From Brassica napus (Eukaryota; Streptophyta; Magnoliopsida; Brassicales; Brassicaceae): 64,000 nucleotides of DNA. This document shows positions 23,411-34,231 of the stretch, piece by piece. Under the pieces are notes generated by a model. The model saw only the letters and a program-made list of their open reading frames with translations. It did not search any database and was not told the DNA's origin. The translations under genes and the position numbers were made by a program. The stretch covers positions 35,735,608 through 35,799,607 of the forward strand of contig NC_063452.1 in the NCBI RefSeq assembly GCF_020379485.1. Reading direction: 5' to 3'. Every line of letters starts with the position of its first letter. Positions within the stretch are counted from its first letter, which is position 1.

Positions 23411-25154
23411 GTTAGCCCCCCAGCTCGCAAGTTTCATGTACGAATCTTGCGGGTGAGGGATGGTGTTAATTGGAATCCGCGGTTAAAATCACTTTTTCTC
23501 GAAAAATTTCTTCTGATTATTTTAATGCGGAAAAATCTCTTCTACTCTTGATTTCTTTATAAATAGTGACCTCCCTTCTTCATTCTTTCCACATTCTCTC
23601 AATTTCTCAAGTTCCCTTTGCATTTTCTCTCAAAAACTTCTCTCCACCAAGATGTCTTCTTCCAGCAATGTCCAGAAGAACGGTGATGTCGAGACGAGCG
23701 ACGCCGCTGGTGCAAGTCAGTCGGTTCTTCCTGCCGCCGGCAAGAATTCGCCGGCTCTCCCTACCGTTGGGGCTGTTCCAGCTCAAATTTACGGAGTTTC
23801 TCTCCTTCCAAAGCGAGATGGCCCGTTGCGAGGCTGAGGAGACGGCGAACCCCACATGTGGCGCATCTCAAAGACCTGAGTTCCAGTCGAGGCCCTAACT
23901 CCAGAGGTTCTCCATGTGTGTGACACCGTCCCTGCTGGTGGGGTGGTTACCATGGACGTGTCGGCACCTGAGGTCGAAATTCAGCCATCGGCTTCCTCTA
24001 CGACTCCGGCTCGTGTTGTTGATACCGAACCGGTTCATGAGTCGATTCCTACTCCCCTAGCCAAGAGAGTGATCGTCTTAGGGCTGCCTGCTCCGAGCGC
24101 GACTCCGGCTGCTGCGCTGAAGAGTCGTAAGAGGCCGAGCGCTAACCCAGATGCGGCCAAGAGGAAGAGATGCACCAAGGCTGGCGCTTTGCCTACCAAG
24201 GCGTCTGGTTCAGGTTTGTCGTCGCGACATCGTGCCAAGGTTTGTTTCGAGCAAAAATCTTCTCTCTTTCTTAGTGCATGCGTGTTGATCGCTTCTTGGT
24301 CACCCCCTTTTGTCTTGCAGTTTGTTTCGCTGATTGACGGGATGATCAGCGAATGCGGATCAGAGGTCGAGCGTCTCGCTAAGAAGTTAGAGGAGTCGAG
24401 AGAAAAGTCGTCGCAGCTCGAAGGGAAGTTGAAGGTCATCGAGGATGCTCATTCCTTCGAAGAGGCTCGGTTTGAGTCTAAGATCGGCGAGCTTGAGTTG
24501 GATCTTGGGAAGACCGCGAGCTCTTTGCTTATGGCGAAAGAGGCAAAGGCATTCAAGTATTCAGAGTTGCGTCGGCTAAAGCGCAAGGTCAAGAGTGGAG
24601 AGAGATCATCGGTTTGTGCGATCGGAGAGGCCAAGGAAGTCATGCACGCTGAGTTTCAGACCCGTCTGGCGAGGATCGCCGATGCCCTTGGCTCCCTAGC
24701 GGCCATCCACGTCAGGGAATTGGTCTTGGCCGGGGTCGAGGGAGGGATGAACGAGGTCGGTGAGGTGCCTGTGTGTCTCTGCGAGTCGAAGGGGCCATGC
24801 TTACCATCCGTAGGGTGGAATTGGTGGATGCGGAAGGAGCTTGAGGGTCAGGGTCCCGTAGCTGAGGACGTCGGAGGAAACGCGGCTCCGATCCCAGAAG
24901 GGGCGACTGGCGAAGGTGAAGCTCCGTGTGCGGAGGATGATTGAGTTTGCAGTCTCGTGTGAGAATTTTATTTCTATGTTTTTGTTTCGGCTAAGTGTGA
25001 CAGTGTTTTTATCTTGGGACTGGCCGTTTGTGGCTTTGAATCCCCGTTGCTTCTGTGATTTTTAAATGAACTTTATTTTTTCATTTTTTAAGAGCTTATC
25101 GAATCATTTATATGGGTGTAGAGGGAAGATTAAGAGTTTTCATCTCGTAACCTA
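23411..25154 (-). mobile_element. Tat-like internal 3' half with antisense ORF
   Basis: The polypurine tract at 23411-23427 (minus strand GCTGGGGGGCTAAC) joins the LTR, giving minus orientation. The only coding content is the plus-strand ORF at 23652-24944. Sequence after it (GGACTGGCCGTTTGTGGC near 25018) matches 36508-36530 of the complete element. The region stops at the CACTA terminus at 25155. Confidence 0.7.
23652..24944 (+). pseudogene. Antisense extra ORF of the Tat-like element, deleted form
   Basis: Starts MSSSSNVQKNGD at 23652. A frame break at 23837 and a short gap lead to a Pro/Ala-rich, basic linker (KSRKRPSANPDAAKRKR). A likely intron at 24240-24320 has a GT start and ends TTTTGTCTTGCAG. 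The second exon is a long coiled coil (EVERLAKKLEESREKSSQLEG), ending in an acidic tail. The PF04195-like core present at 34850-35000 in the complete element is missing here. The ORF is antisense to its element, as described for extra ORFs of Tat elements. Function not known. Confidence 0.65.
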
Positions 25155-25791
25155 CACTACAAGAAATACGAGTATTGGTAGCAGGTCTCGGTAGTACGAA
25201 TTTACCAACTGCTACCAAAAATGCCAAAATCGGAGCATAACTCTATCGTAGCATTAAATTCATGCTAAGATAGAATTTCATTAAACGGAAAAACAAAATT
25301 CGGGAATTTCATTTACGGTAACACTTTTGTGCAAAAATTTTAGTTTTCTCCGCCGAACACTTTAAAAAATACTCATTCTATCTCATTTTTTAGTAACATC
25401 TCATTCTATCTCTATCATCTCTAAAGATGATATTTCTTTTTTTTCTTCTCAAATTAAGATTGAAGAATATTAGTGGAGGAGGAGGAGACGAAGCCAAGAA
25501 TGAGCTACTGTCGGAGTTGCAGTGACGGTAACCTCGTCACCACCACCACCATCGCCATCTCTCCCATCCGCTATCGCTCGTCACCACCTCCACCACCATC
25601 GCTTCTCAGATGCATCTTCACCGGTCTCCGTCTTCACCGGAGTTGCGACCATCACCGTCCCGCTCATCAGTACCACAGAAATAAACCTCAGATCCGTCTT
25701 CGTCCTCTATCGTTCTCTCTTTCACGTTCTTCTCAACATTAAATCGAGGATCGACAGCTCTCTATACTGAAAGAAACTTTCTGTAACGGCC
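25155..25791 (+). mobile_element. CACTA-type terminus and adjoining sequence
   Basis: CACTACAAGAAATA at 25155 is the standard end of Brassicaceae CACTA elements, here preceded by CTA as a possible 3-bp target duplication. Short subterminal inverted words follow (GGTAGCA and CTACCAA near 25178-25220). No transposase is visible. A low-complexity ORF near 25473-25742 (His/Pro/Ser rich from CAC and CCG runs) is not credible as a gene. The sequence is interrupted at 25791 by the chromovirus and resumes after 30762. The other terminus was not found. Confidence 0.65.
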
Positions 25792-27107
25792 CTGGCCCGA
25801 TGAACCTAATCAGATACCATAACCCAAACCTTTTCGTTCAAGAAAACTCTTATTAAAACTCAAATTGTCTTACATAAAACCGAACTCAACTAAAAACTGA
25901 AATGTCAAATGAAAACTTAAGGGAAAAATGTTTAAAAAGAAAGGAGTCATAAATGAAAGACTCGAGAAAACAATTGCACCATACGGACATCTACTCCCGC
26001 TCTCTCTCTCGGCCATACCTGTAAAAAGAGGGGGTGAGTACAGAATACTCAGTGAGGGCAGGTTCTTGGAACCCATGATCTCAAGTCAAGAAGAGCAATC
26101 AATCACAAGTCATTAGCTAATAAGATCTATTACACAGAAACCCAACTACCCGACCATGAGCTAAAGACCCTACAATGCACGTTTTTATATCCCGCCTCTC
26201 GCGGTTGGCACACGTTCTTATCATCAGTGGGTAGCTCCTACTAGGCTTCTACCCCATATTCTTGTGGATTGGCCACATCTCCTATGGGTGCTTCCATATT
26301 CTTGTGGATTCGCCACATCTCCTATGGATACCTAGCATGGAACTACTGCCACACATACTTTCCTTTGACTCTCTATATGATCCCTTATTCATACTTATAC
26401 TTACATCTTTCACTTATCATTCACGTCACTTCTCAACATCTTATCATCGGTTTCTTGACCACCCTAACATGCCTACGTTCTTATCACTTCAACACGTACT
26501 ATCGTCTAAACAAGATCAATCACATATAACATCACACATACACACAAGATCTAGATCTGATTAACAAAGGACTAAGTCCCATTGGTTACTCAACATGAGG
26601 CAAGTTCACAGCCAAGTCCTCACCTTAGCTTTTTGCAGAAGTAGATCTGGATCTAGATTTGGGAATCAGTCACTTCTCGAGATCTGGTTTAAGAGTCGGA
26701 TTCACACAAGAGAGAGAGATGGGTTTAGGATCTGTCATTTCCAATGACTTAGAGCTAGAGATCATAGTCTTACCTTAGGGTTCAGATCTCAGTTGCTTGC
26801 ACGAAGCGGAATCAAGGAGGCGGCGGCTAGGGGTTCGGTTGCGGCGGCTAGGGCTTCGCGGGCGGCTGGCGGCTGGCTTCGCCGGAGGCGGAGTGGCGGC
26901 TGGCTTCGCCGGAGGCGGAGTGGCGGCGGCTTGAGGCGGCGGCGGCGGGGTTCTGCTCGGGCAAGGCTTCGCTTGCTGTCTCTCTTGTGGCTGAACCCTA
27001 GGGGGACTTCTCCTTTTATAAGCAATGGGAGGGGTTATGTTTAGGGTTTCCTCTTCTTGGACCTCCTGCACTTGAGTTTCTATTTGGGCCTGGTCCAGGA
27101 TGTTACA
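25792..27107 (-). repeat. 3' LTR of the chromovirus
   Basis: Minus strand TGTAACATCCTGGACC to GGCCGTTACA. TATAAAAGG near 27015 is the likely TATA box. It is followed by a GC-rich transcribed leader encoding, by composition, Pro/Ala/Arg. A 27-bp unit at 26877-26930 is present twice here but once in the 5' LTR. Confidence 0.9.
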
Positions 27108-29230
27108 ATTCTCCCCCAGTAGAAAAGGATTCGTCCCCGAATTCTGGACCTCATCCCGATCCCGTTCCACGTTTCCAAATATCCCGGGGTAGTTAGCCTT
27201 CACATGCGACTCATGTTCCCACACATCCCCGTGGATTCCATCCCTCTCCCAACGTACGAGCACCATCTTTTCCTTTATCACGTCTGGGCCCATGTATCTG
27301 GGTCTCAACTTTTTCAACTTTCGGTTTGGGTCATTCCCTCGAAAGGTTCTCATTTTCAAGTACGTCTCGTCCCCTACTGCAAACTCTAGTTTCTTCCTGT
27401 GTTTGTCGGCGTAACTCTTCTGGCGATCGTGTGCTGTTTTCAATCTGTCTCTGAGGAGTTCTACCTGCTTGATCGTTTCTCCAACTAATTTAGGAGTCAT
27501 ATCTCGTTCCTCCCCCACTTCGGTCCAACATAAGGGGGTCCTACAGGGTCGCCCATACAACGCTTCATACGGGGACATTTCAATGCTCGCATGGCAGCTG
27601 TTGTTAAATGAGAACTCCATCAATGGTAGATATTCGCTCCATTTACCTCCCCATTCCAAAACACTCGCCCTCAACATATCTTCAAGTGTTTGGATGGTCC
27701 TCTCGGATTGTCCATCCGTCTGTGGGTGGTACGCGGTGCTAAGGCGAACCTTGGTTCCCAATCCTCTTTGAAACGCCTGCCAGAAAGTTGAGGTAAACTT
27801 CGGGTCCCGGTCAGATACTATGCTTACAGGTACCCCATGCAACTTCACTATGGTGTTCAGGTACTCTCGAGCCAAGTCCTCGGTCTTATTGGTAGTTCGT
27901 ATAGGTAGGAAATGAGCCGTCTTTGTCAGGCGGTCTACTATCACCAATATGGCGTCCTTGTTCCTCGTGGTCCGTGGTAGACCCGTGACGAAATCCATTG
28001 TCACCATATCCCATTTCCATTGTGGTAAGGGTAGCTCCTGCAGCTGTCCTCCCGGAACTCCGCGCTCCGCCTTAACCAGCTGACAGGTATCCACAAGGTA
28101 ACATCTCTCTTCATTCCTTCCCAGTGATAGTACCGCTTCAGGTCTTGGTATATTTTTGTCCGTCCCGGGTGAATTGCGAATCGTGATTGATGAGCCTGTG
28201 CCAGTAACTCGTCCCTCAAATTCCCTCCCTGTGGTACGCACACTCGGCCTTTAAACAGGATTGTACCATTCCCAGCCGTACGGTACCCGCTAACCTCCTT
28301 GTCGACCATCCTTTGGAGTGTGGAGTCCGTTTCCTGGGCCTTACTGATTCGACTCAGTAGGTCAGCTTGTTCCACGACCTCTAACCCGGCGCCCTCCTCG
28401 TTCACGGTCGTCGCGCAGAGATGTAGTTTCGTTAGGGCCGTGGCGAGCTCCTGAGTTTCCTTTGCTCCGGAGATGTCTGATTTCCTTCGGCTTAAGGCAT
28501 CTGCCACCATGTTTGCCTTCCCGGGGTGGTAATCGATGACCAGGTCGTAATCTGCTAGCAGTTCCATCCACCTGCGTTGCCGTAGGTTCAAGTCTCCTTG
28601 AGTGAACACATATTTCAAACTCTGGTGATCCGTGAAAATTTGCACCTTTTCTCCGTATAGATACGATCTCCAGATTTTTAGAGCGAATACCACTGCTGCT
28701 AACTCTAGGTCATGTGTTGGGTAATTAGACCCGTGTTTCCGCAATTGTCTGGACGCGTAGGCGATTACCCTTCCTTCCTGCATGAGTACGCATCCTACTC
28801 CGACCCCGGAGGCGTCGGTGTAGACCACAAATGGCACCCCTGGTCTAGGTAGGACTAGTACTGGAGCTCTAGTCAGCATATCCTTTAGTTGTTTGAATCC
28901 CTCCTCGCACGCCTCTGTCCATTCGAACCTAACCTCTTTGTCCGTAAGGCGGGTGAGTGGCCTGGCTATTGTGGCGAACCCTAAAACGTACTTACGGGAG
29001 TATCCTGCCAATCCGAGGAAACTTCGTACTTCGGTTGCGTTGCCTGGTGTTGGCCATTTTGTGATTGCGGTGATCTTCTCGGGGTCCACCGTTATCCCTG
29101 CCTTGGAAATCACATGCCCTAGGAACCCAATCCTACGTTGCTAGAAGCTACACTTGCTAAGCTTAGCATATAACCCCTGCTCCCTTAACTTGTCCAGCAC
29201 GATACTCAAATGGCGTCTGTGGTCCTCCCT
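27108..29230 (-). pseudogene. Chromovirus pol: RT end, RNase H, integrase, chromodomain
   Basis: Minus strand, in order. RT C-terminal end ([15 protein letters not shown]) with a TAG at 29143-29141. Ty3-type RNase H ([23 protein letters not shown]). Integrase zinc finger region ([20 protein letters not shown]), then a frameshift near 28100. Integrase core with MDFVTGLP, SDRDPKFTSTFW and DGQSERTIQTLED supplying the D, D and E residues. A C-terminal chromodomain-like end (VRWERDGIHGDVWEHESHV). The polypurine tract (CTGGGGGAGAAT) lies at 27108-27120. The frame stays open across it into the LTR as far as 26775. Role in intact elements: DNA synthesis and insertion, with the chromodomain directing sites in heterochromatin. 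Inactive here. Confidence 0.92.
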
Positions 29231-29451
29231 TAACTTGTCCAGCACGGTTCTACTCAAATTCTATTGTCCACCGAGTGAGGTAGGAGTTCCGTCCGAGTGG
29301 TGCGTTTTTTTTTTTTTTTTTTTTTTTTTTTTGAAACCCCTTTTTGAAATACTTAGAAAAACGTTCGGAAGAAATTCTTTTGAAACCCGGGTTTTCCTAC
29401 TTCTACCCGACCTTTCCCTACCCACCCGGGACAGCACTGGGTGGGTTTAAC
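29231..29451 (-). other. Chromovirus 5' leader fused to RT by deletion
   Basis: Contains T28 at 29305-29332 (A28 on the element strand) and a short direct repeat, CCTTAACTTGTCCAGCAC, at about 29183 and 29228, near the deletion joint. No coding sequence. Confidence 0.7.
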
Positions 29452-29468
29452 CTGGCTCTGATACCAAT
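29452..29468 (-). other. Primer-binding site for initiator tRNA-Met
   Basis: The minus strand reads ATTGGTATCAGAGCCAG directly after the 5' LTR. TGGTATCAGAGC is the classic initiator-Met primer site of plant retrotransposons. Confidence 0.92.
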
Positions 29469-30762
29469 TGTAACGGCTCTGGCCCGATGAACCTAATCAG
29501 ATACCATAACCCAAACCTTTTCGTTCAAGAAAACTCTTATTAAAACTCAAATTGTCTTACATAAAACCGAACTCAACTATAAACTGAAATGTCAAATGAA
29601 AAATTAAGGGAAAAATGTTTAAAAAGAAAGGAGTCATAAATGAAAGACTCGAGAAAACTCTTACACCATACGGACATCTACTCCCGCTCTCTGTCGGCCA
29701 TACCTGTAAAAAGAGGGGGTGAGTACAGAATACTCAGTGAGGGCAGGTTCTCGGAACCCACGATCTCAACTCAGGAAGAGCAATCAATCACAAGTCATGA
29801 GCTAATAAGATCTATTACACAGAAACCCAACTACCCGACCATGAGCTAAAGACCCTACAATGCACGTTTTTATACCCGCCTCTCACGGTTGGCACACGTT
29901 CTTATCATCAGTGGGTAGCTCCTACTAGGCTTCTACCCCATATTCTTGTGGATTGGCCACATCTCCTATGGGTGCTTCCATATTCTTGTGGATTCGCCAC
30001 ATATCCTATGGATACCTAGCATGGAACTACTGCCACAGATACTTTCCTTAGACTCTCTATATGATCCCTTATTCATACTTATACTTACATCTTTCACTTA
30101 TCATTCACGTCACTTCTCAACATCTTATCAACGGTTTCTTGACCACCCTAACATGCCTACGTTCTTATCACTTCAACACGTACTATTGTCTAAACAAGAT
30201 CAATCACATATCACATCACACATACACACAAGATCTAGATATGATTAACAAAGGACTAAGTCCCATTGGTTACTCAACATGAGGCAAGTTCACAGCCAAG
30301 TCCTCACCTTAGCTTTTTGCAGAAGTAGATCTGGATCTAGATTTGGGAATCAGTCACTTCTCGAGATCTGGTTTAAGTGTTGGATTCACACAAGAGAGAG
30401 ATGGGTTTAGGATCTGTCATTTCCAATGACTTAGAGCTAGAGATCATAGTCTTACCTTAGGGTTCAGATCTCAGTTGCTTGCACGAAGCGGAATCAAGGA
30501 GGCGGCGGCTAGGGGTTCGGTTGCGGAGGCTAGGGCTTCGCGGGCGGCTGGCGGCTGGCTTCGCCGGAGGCGGAGTGGCGGCGGCTTGAGGCGGCGGCGG
30601 CGGGGTTCTGCTCGGGCAGGGCTTCGCTTGCTGTCTCTCTTGTGGCTGAACCCTAGGGGGACTTCTCCTTTTATAAGCAATGGGAGGGGTTATGTCTAGG
30701 ATTTCCTCTTCTTGGGCCTCCTGCACTTGAGTTTCTTTTTGGGCCTGGCCCGGGATGTTACA
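29469..30762 (-). repeat. 5' LTR of the chromovirus
   Basis: Minus strand TGTAACATCCCGGGCC to GAGCCGTTACA, 1294 bp, near identical to 25792-27107 apart from one fewer 27-bp unit. Confidence 0.92.
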
Positions 30763-30767
30763 ATTTC

Positions 30768-31150
30768 CCTTCGCCATAACCTAATAAGCAGTGGTTTGTA
30801 AGTTTGATTTCAAAGCTGCAAAGCTCGAATCAATAGAGCTTTGTAGAAGTGTCAAGGATAGATTATAAAGATTCTTCTTTCTTCAACTCTTTTGTCTTTA
30901 TATGTTGTGTGTTCTTCCTGAATCGGGCAGATATGCACTTGTTCTTCTTCTTGTCTTCGCCACCGGCAAATAGCGTAAATCGCGAGACAGACATTCTCCC
31001 GCGAAGAAAGAGAGCCAAGAAGACCACTAAAGCACTAAGTGTTAGTCCTTTTACTTCACAATAAGTTTGTAGCTTCAAACAATAAACTCATGACTTTGCT
31101 CTTAAAGTTCGCGTCTTTACTGAAGGGTATGAAGATTTGAGATTGTTCTA
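30768..31150 (+). other. Host-like sequence between insertions, no recognised gene
   Basis: Continues the sequence interrupted at 25791. A short open stretch near 30950-31064 (VNRETDILPRRKRAKKTTKA) may be an exon fragment, but I cannot assign it. Confidence 0.35.
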
Positions 31151-31343
31151 ATGGCGTCTAGGGAAGGAAAGAGGCGTACTCATCAACATCATGAGAATCT
31201 TGTGCCTGTTGCTGCTCTGTTAAGCAGAGAGACGAGAGCTGCTAAGATGGAGAAACCGGTTGTTAGATACGGGAAGCTGTTCAATCTAGGAAAGGCGAAG
31301 ATTATCTTTTGATCAAGACTGATACTCCATATCGAGTTTGTTT
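31151..31343 (+). pseudogene. Protein phosphatase 2C first-exon fragment
   Basis: ATG at 31151 opens a 53-codon frame (start MASREGKRRTHQHHENLVPV, then KMEKPVVRYGK) ending at TGA 31310-31312. A shift of one frame inside the GGGAAGCTG stretch restores QSRKGEDYLLIKTD. The order V-P-(V)-A-L-L-x-R-E-T, K-M-E-K-P, R-Y-G, Q-S-(R/K)-K-G-E-D-Y, I-K-T-D is the N-terminus of one plant PP2C subfamily. The phosphatase core (DGHNG motif and later) is absent. It is therefore a broken fragment, probably captured by the surrounding transposon. The family call is from memory of the motif pattern; no search was run. Confidence 0.65.
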
Positions 31344-31346
31344 AAG

Positions 31347-32971
31347 ATGGATATGAGTCCTTCTTTGTATCAGACTGAGTGGTGAGTAAACTCGAGTTCT
31401 TATCACTAATTTATCAATTTAAAGTTTTGTTCTTAATTACAGTGAATGTGTTGCTTCAGGTGGGAGTATGTGATGGAACACAGCAAGGAGATTACATCTG
31501 TAACATTCCGGGCCAGACCCAAAAAGAAACTCAAGTGCAAGAAGCTCAAGAAGAGGAAACCCTAGACATAACCCCTCCCATTGTTTATAAAAGGAGAAGT
31601 CCCCCTAGGGTTCAGCCACAAGAGAGACAGCAAGCGAAGCCCTGCCCGAGCAAAACCCCGCCGCCGCCGCCTCAAGCCGCCGCCGCTCCGCCTCCGGCGA
31701 AGCCAGCCGCCAGCCGCCAGCCGCCCGCGAAGCCCTAGCCGCCGCAACCGAACCCCTAGCCGCCGCCTCCTTGATTCCGCTTCGTGCAAGCAACTGAGAT
31801 CTGAACCCTAAGGTAAGACTATGATCTCTAGCTCTAAGTCATTGGAAATGACAGATCCTAAACCCATCTCTCTCTTGTGTGAATCCGACTCTTAAACCAG
31901 ATCTCGAGAAGTGACTGATTCCCAAATCTAGATCCAGATCTACTTCTGCAAAAAGCTAAGGTGAGGACTTGGCTGTGAACTTGCCTCATGTTGAGTAACC
32001 AATGGGACTTAGTCCTTTGTTAATCAGATCTAGATCTTGTGTGTATGTGTGATGTGATATGTGATTGATCTTGTTTAGACGATAGTACGTGTTGAAGTGA
32101 TAAGAACGTAGGCATATTAGGGTGGTCAAGAAACTGATGATAAGATGTTGAGAAGTGACGTGAATGATAAGTGAAAGATGTAAGTATAAGTATGAATAAG
32201 GGATCATATAGAGAGTCTAAGGAAAGTATGTGTGGCAGTAGTTCCATGCTAGGTATCCATAGGAGATGTGGCGAATCCACAAGAATATGGAATCACCCAT
32301 AAGAGATGTGGCCAATCCACAAGAATATGGGGTAGAAGCCTAGTAGGAGCTACCCACTGATGATAAGAACGTGTGCCAACCGCGAGAGGCGGGATATAAA
32401 AACGTGCATTGTAGGGTCTTTAGCTGATGGTCGGGTAGTTGGGTTTCTGTGTAATAGATCTTATTAGCTCATGACTTGTGATTGATTGCTCTTCCTGAGT
32501 TGAGATCGTGGGTTCCGAGAACCTGCCCTCACTGAGTACTCTGTACTCACCCCCTCCTTTTACAGGTATGGCCGAGAGAGAGCGGGAGTAGATGTCCGTA
32601 TGGTGCAAGTGTTTTCTCGAGTCTTTCATTTATGACTCCTTTCTTTTTAAACATTTTTTCCTTAAGTTTTCATTTGACATTTCAGTTTTTAGTTGAGTTC
32701 GGTTTTATGTAAGACAATTTGATTTTTAATAAGAGTTTTCTTGAACGAAAAGGTTTGGGTTATGGTATCTGATAAGGTTCATCGGGCCAGGGCCGTTACA
32801 ACATCTCTCCTTAGTAATTCCGTCTCTTCCCCAGCTCCTTTGATTGAAGACCCAAGATCAGTTATAAAGGTCGAAACTTCACTTAAACTTTTCTTTATTA
32901 TACCAGTTCTATTTCAGTGTCTCTTTCCATTGTATCACGAAGTGGCTTGTAAGACCGGAGATTATAAACAG
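31347..32971 (+). pseudogene. Split small gene fragment of unknown family, first two pieces
   Basis: From ATG 31347 or 31353, the frame reads into a splice donor (GTGAGT at 31382), a 78-bp intron ending TTGCTTCAG at 31459, and a second exon beginning WWEYVMEHSKEIT across the junction. The solo LTR 31499-32800 interrupts this exon. After it the frame continues (SLLSNSVSSPAPLIEDPRSV) to 32971, where the Tat-like element interrupts again. The piece after that element ends at a TGA at 41548. About 95 codons in all. I recognise no family. The stretch VETSLKLFFIIPVLFQ could instead be a retained intron. Confidence 0.5.
31499..32800 (+). mobile_element. Solo LTR of the chromovirus family
   Basis: A 1302-bp sequence starting TGTAACATTCCGGGCC and ending GGGCCGTTACA, homologous to the LTRs at 25792 and 29469 but in plus orientation. 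A perfect 5-bp target duplication ACATC flanks it (31494-31498, 32801-32805). No internal sequence, so the element was reduced by LTR recombination. Confidence 0.95.
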
Positions 32972-34231
32972 TGTGGGAACCGGAATTCACACCGTCGAGA
33001 TTTGTTAATCGGAGGAAAGCCGAGCTAACCTAGCCTTCCCTGAAGGTCTTGGTTATCTGCTGGGCCACGCACAACACAATAATTATGAAAGAGTAGAAAG
33101 TAATAAATCGTAAAATAGCGAAAAGAGAACAAAGAGGTATTATTTTCGAAGTCGCGTTTTGAGCGTGAACAACAGGTAAGATCGTAGGCCACAAGAGCTG
33201 TCGGTACGTTTGCTAGTCTAGCCACCTAAGTTCTAACCTAGTCGAGTCGCAGCTCGATAGTAAAAACGAAAAAATGCCTAAATTGCTCTAAGTATTAAGT
33301 TTGCTCTGAGAAAGCTCTCTCTTGCTCCTCGCCTTAAGCCCTCCTTATATACTCTCTTTAGGTCGGTTTGCACCTTTTCCTGGGCCGGATTCGTCGCGAG
33401 ATGGGCTTTTCCATTTTTCGTCACCCTTCATGATTATCTTTGGAAACTTGACATTTATTTTTTCCTGCGATTAAAAAATAGACCGTCATATCAGCCTTGG
33501 GCTCAATCCTGTTCTAAAATCGTAAGTGAGCCGTTTAGCCGCGGTTCAGGCCCTTTTGGGCCGTTTTAGGACTTAGACGTTTTTACGATTTTTCCTAAGA
33601 AACAGCCGTTGGTTTTTCCGAAAGGATTCCAATTCCCCGTATAGTTAAGGCAACTGGTGTTCAAGCTAACCATAGCCGTTTTATACGGGAGGCAGGAATC
33701 CGTTTCGACGACCAAGTTTTTATAACATTTCCCGAAGTCTTTCTTTGATAATCCTAAGCGAGATGAGAAATGGGTATTGCGTCCAAGGGCCCGAGGATTG
33801 TACAGGAGGTCGGTCCTCTCCCATGGGCGAGGTGACCTCGGTGCGGGTCGTCCTCTCCCATGGGCGAGGTGACCTCGGTGCGGGTCGTCCTTGCCCATGG
33901 GCGAGGTGACCTCGGTTCGGGTCGTCCTCGCCCATGGGCGAGGTGGCCTCGGTGCGGGTTGTCCTCGCCCATGGGCGAGGTGTCCTAGGTGCGGGTCGTC
34001 CTCGCCCATGGGCGAGGTGACCTCGGTGCGGATCGTCCTCGCCCATGGGCAAGGTGACCCGTGTTGAGATGGTCCTCGTCCTAGGGCGAGGTGGTCAGTC
34101 CTTGCTTACGATTGAGACCTCATCCAGACTGATCCTCTTCTCGATGTTCCTCGGTTCGCATCCTTGAAAAATTGTCTTTTACTTGATTAACCGTTTTCCG
34201 GGAATGTCTAATTTTCAAGGATCGATCGAGA
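32972..34231 (-). repeat. 3' LTR of the Tat-like element, end deleted
   Basis: Plus strand starts TGTGGGAACCGG. Compared with the right LTR, about 70 bp including the terminal GACCCCAACA are missing. The break falls at the shared word GAGAGTT, after which GTTAGCCCCCAGC of the polypurine tract follows. Confidence 0.85.
33812..34090. repeat. 37-bp palindromic minisatellite in the 3' LTR
   Basis: CCCATGGG cores begin at 33820, 33857, 33894, 33931, 33968, 34005 and 34042, spaced exactly 37 bp, with an eighth degenerate unit near 34079. The consensus unit contains the perfect 18-bp palindrome CCTCGCCCATGGGCGAGG. Confidence 0.97.

Larger units (their letters stand above)
25792..30762 (-). mobile_element. 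Chromovirus (Ty3/gypsy) with large internal deletion
   Basis: Two LTRs in the same orientation, a primer site beside the right LTR and a polypurine tract beside the left one define a minus-strand element of 4971 bp. Flanking 5-mers are CTTTC (25787-25791) and ATTTC (30763-30767), a target duplication with one change. Gag, protease and most of the reverse transcriptase are missing. RNase H, integrase and chromodomain remain. The LTRs are very alike but differ by a 27-bp unit, so the insertion is fairly young. Confidence 0.88.

Noticed and set aside
25473..25770. His/Pro/Ser-rich ORFs in the CACTA-like segment
   Set aside because: Generated by CACCAC and CTCC low-complexity runs; two overlapping frames are equally open and no family motif is present.
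33566..34052. Long ORFs with repeated GEDDPHRGHLAHGRGR-like peptides on the minus strand
   Set aside because: They are translations of the 37-bp minisatellite, open in several frames because 37-bp units without stops cycle through all frames.
33812..34090. Regular palindromic repeats resembling a CRISPR array
   Set aside because: The units are contiguous 37-bp repeats with no unique spacers, they lie inside a plant LTR, and a related array sits in the partner LTR.
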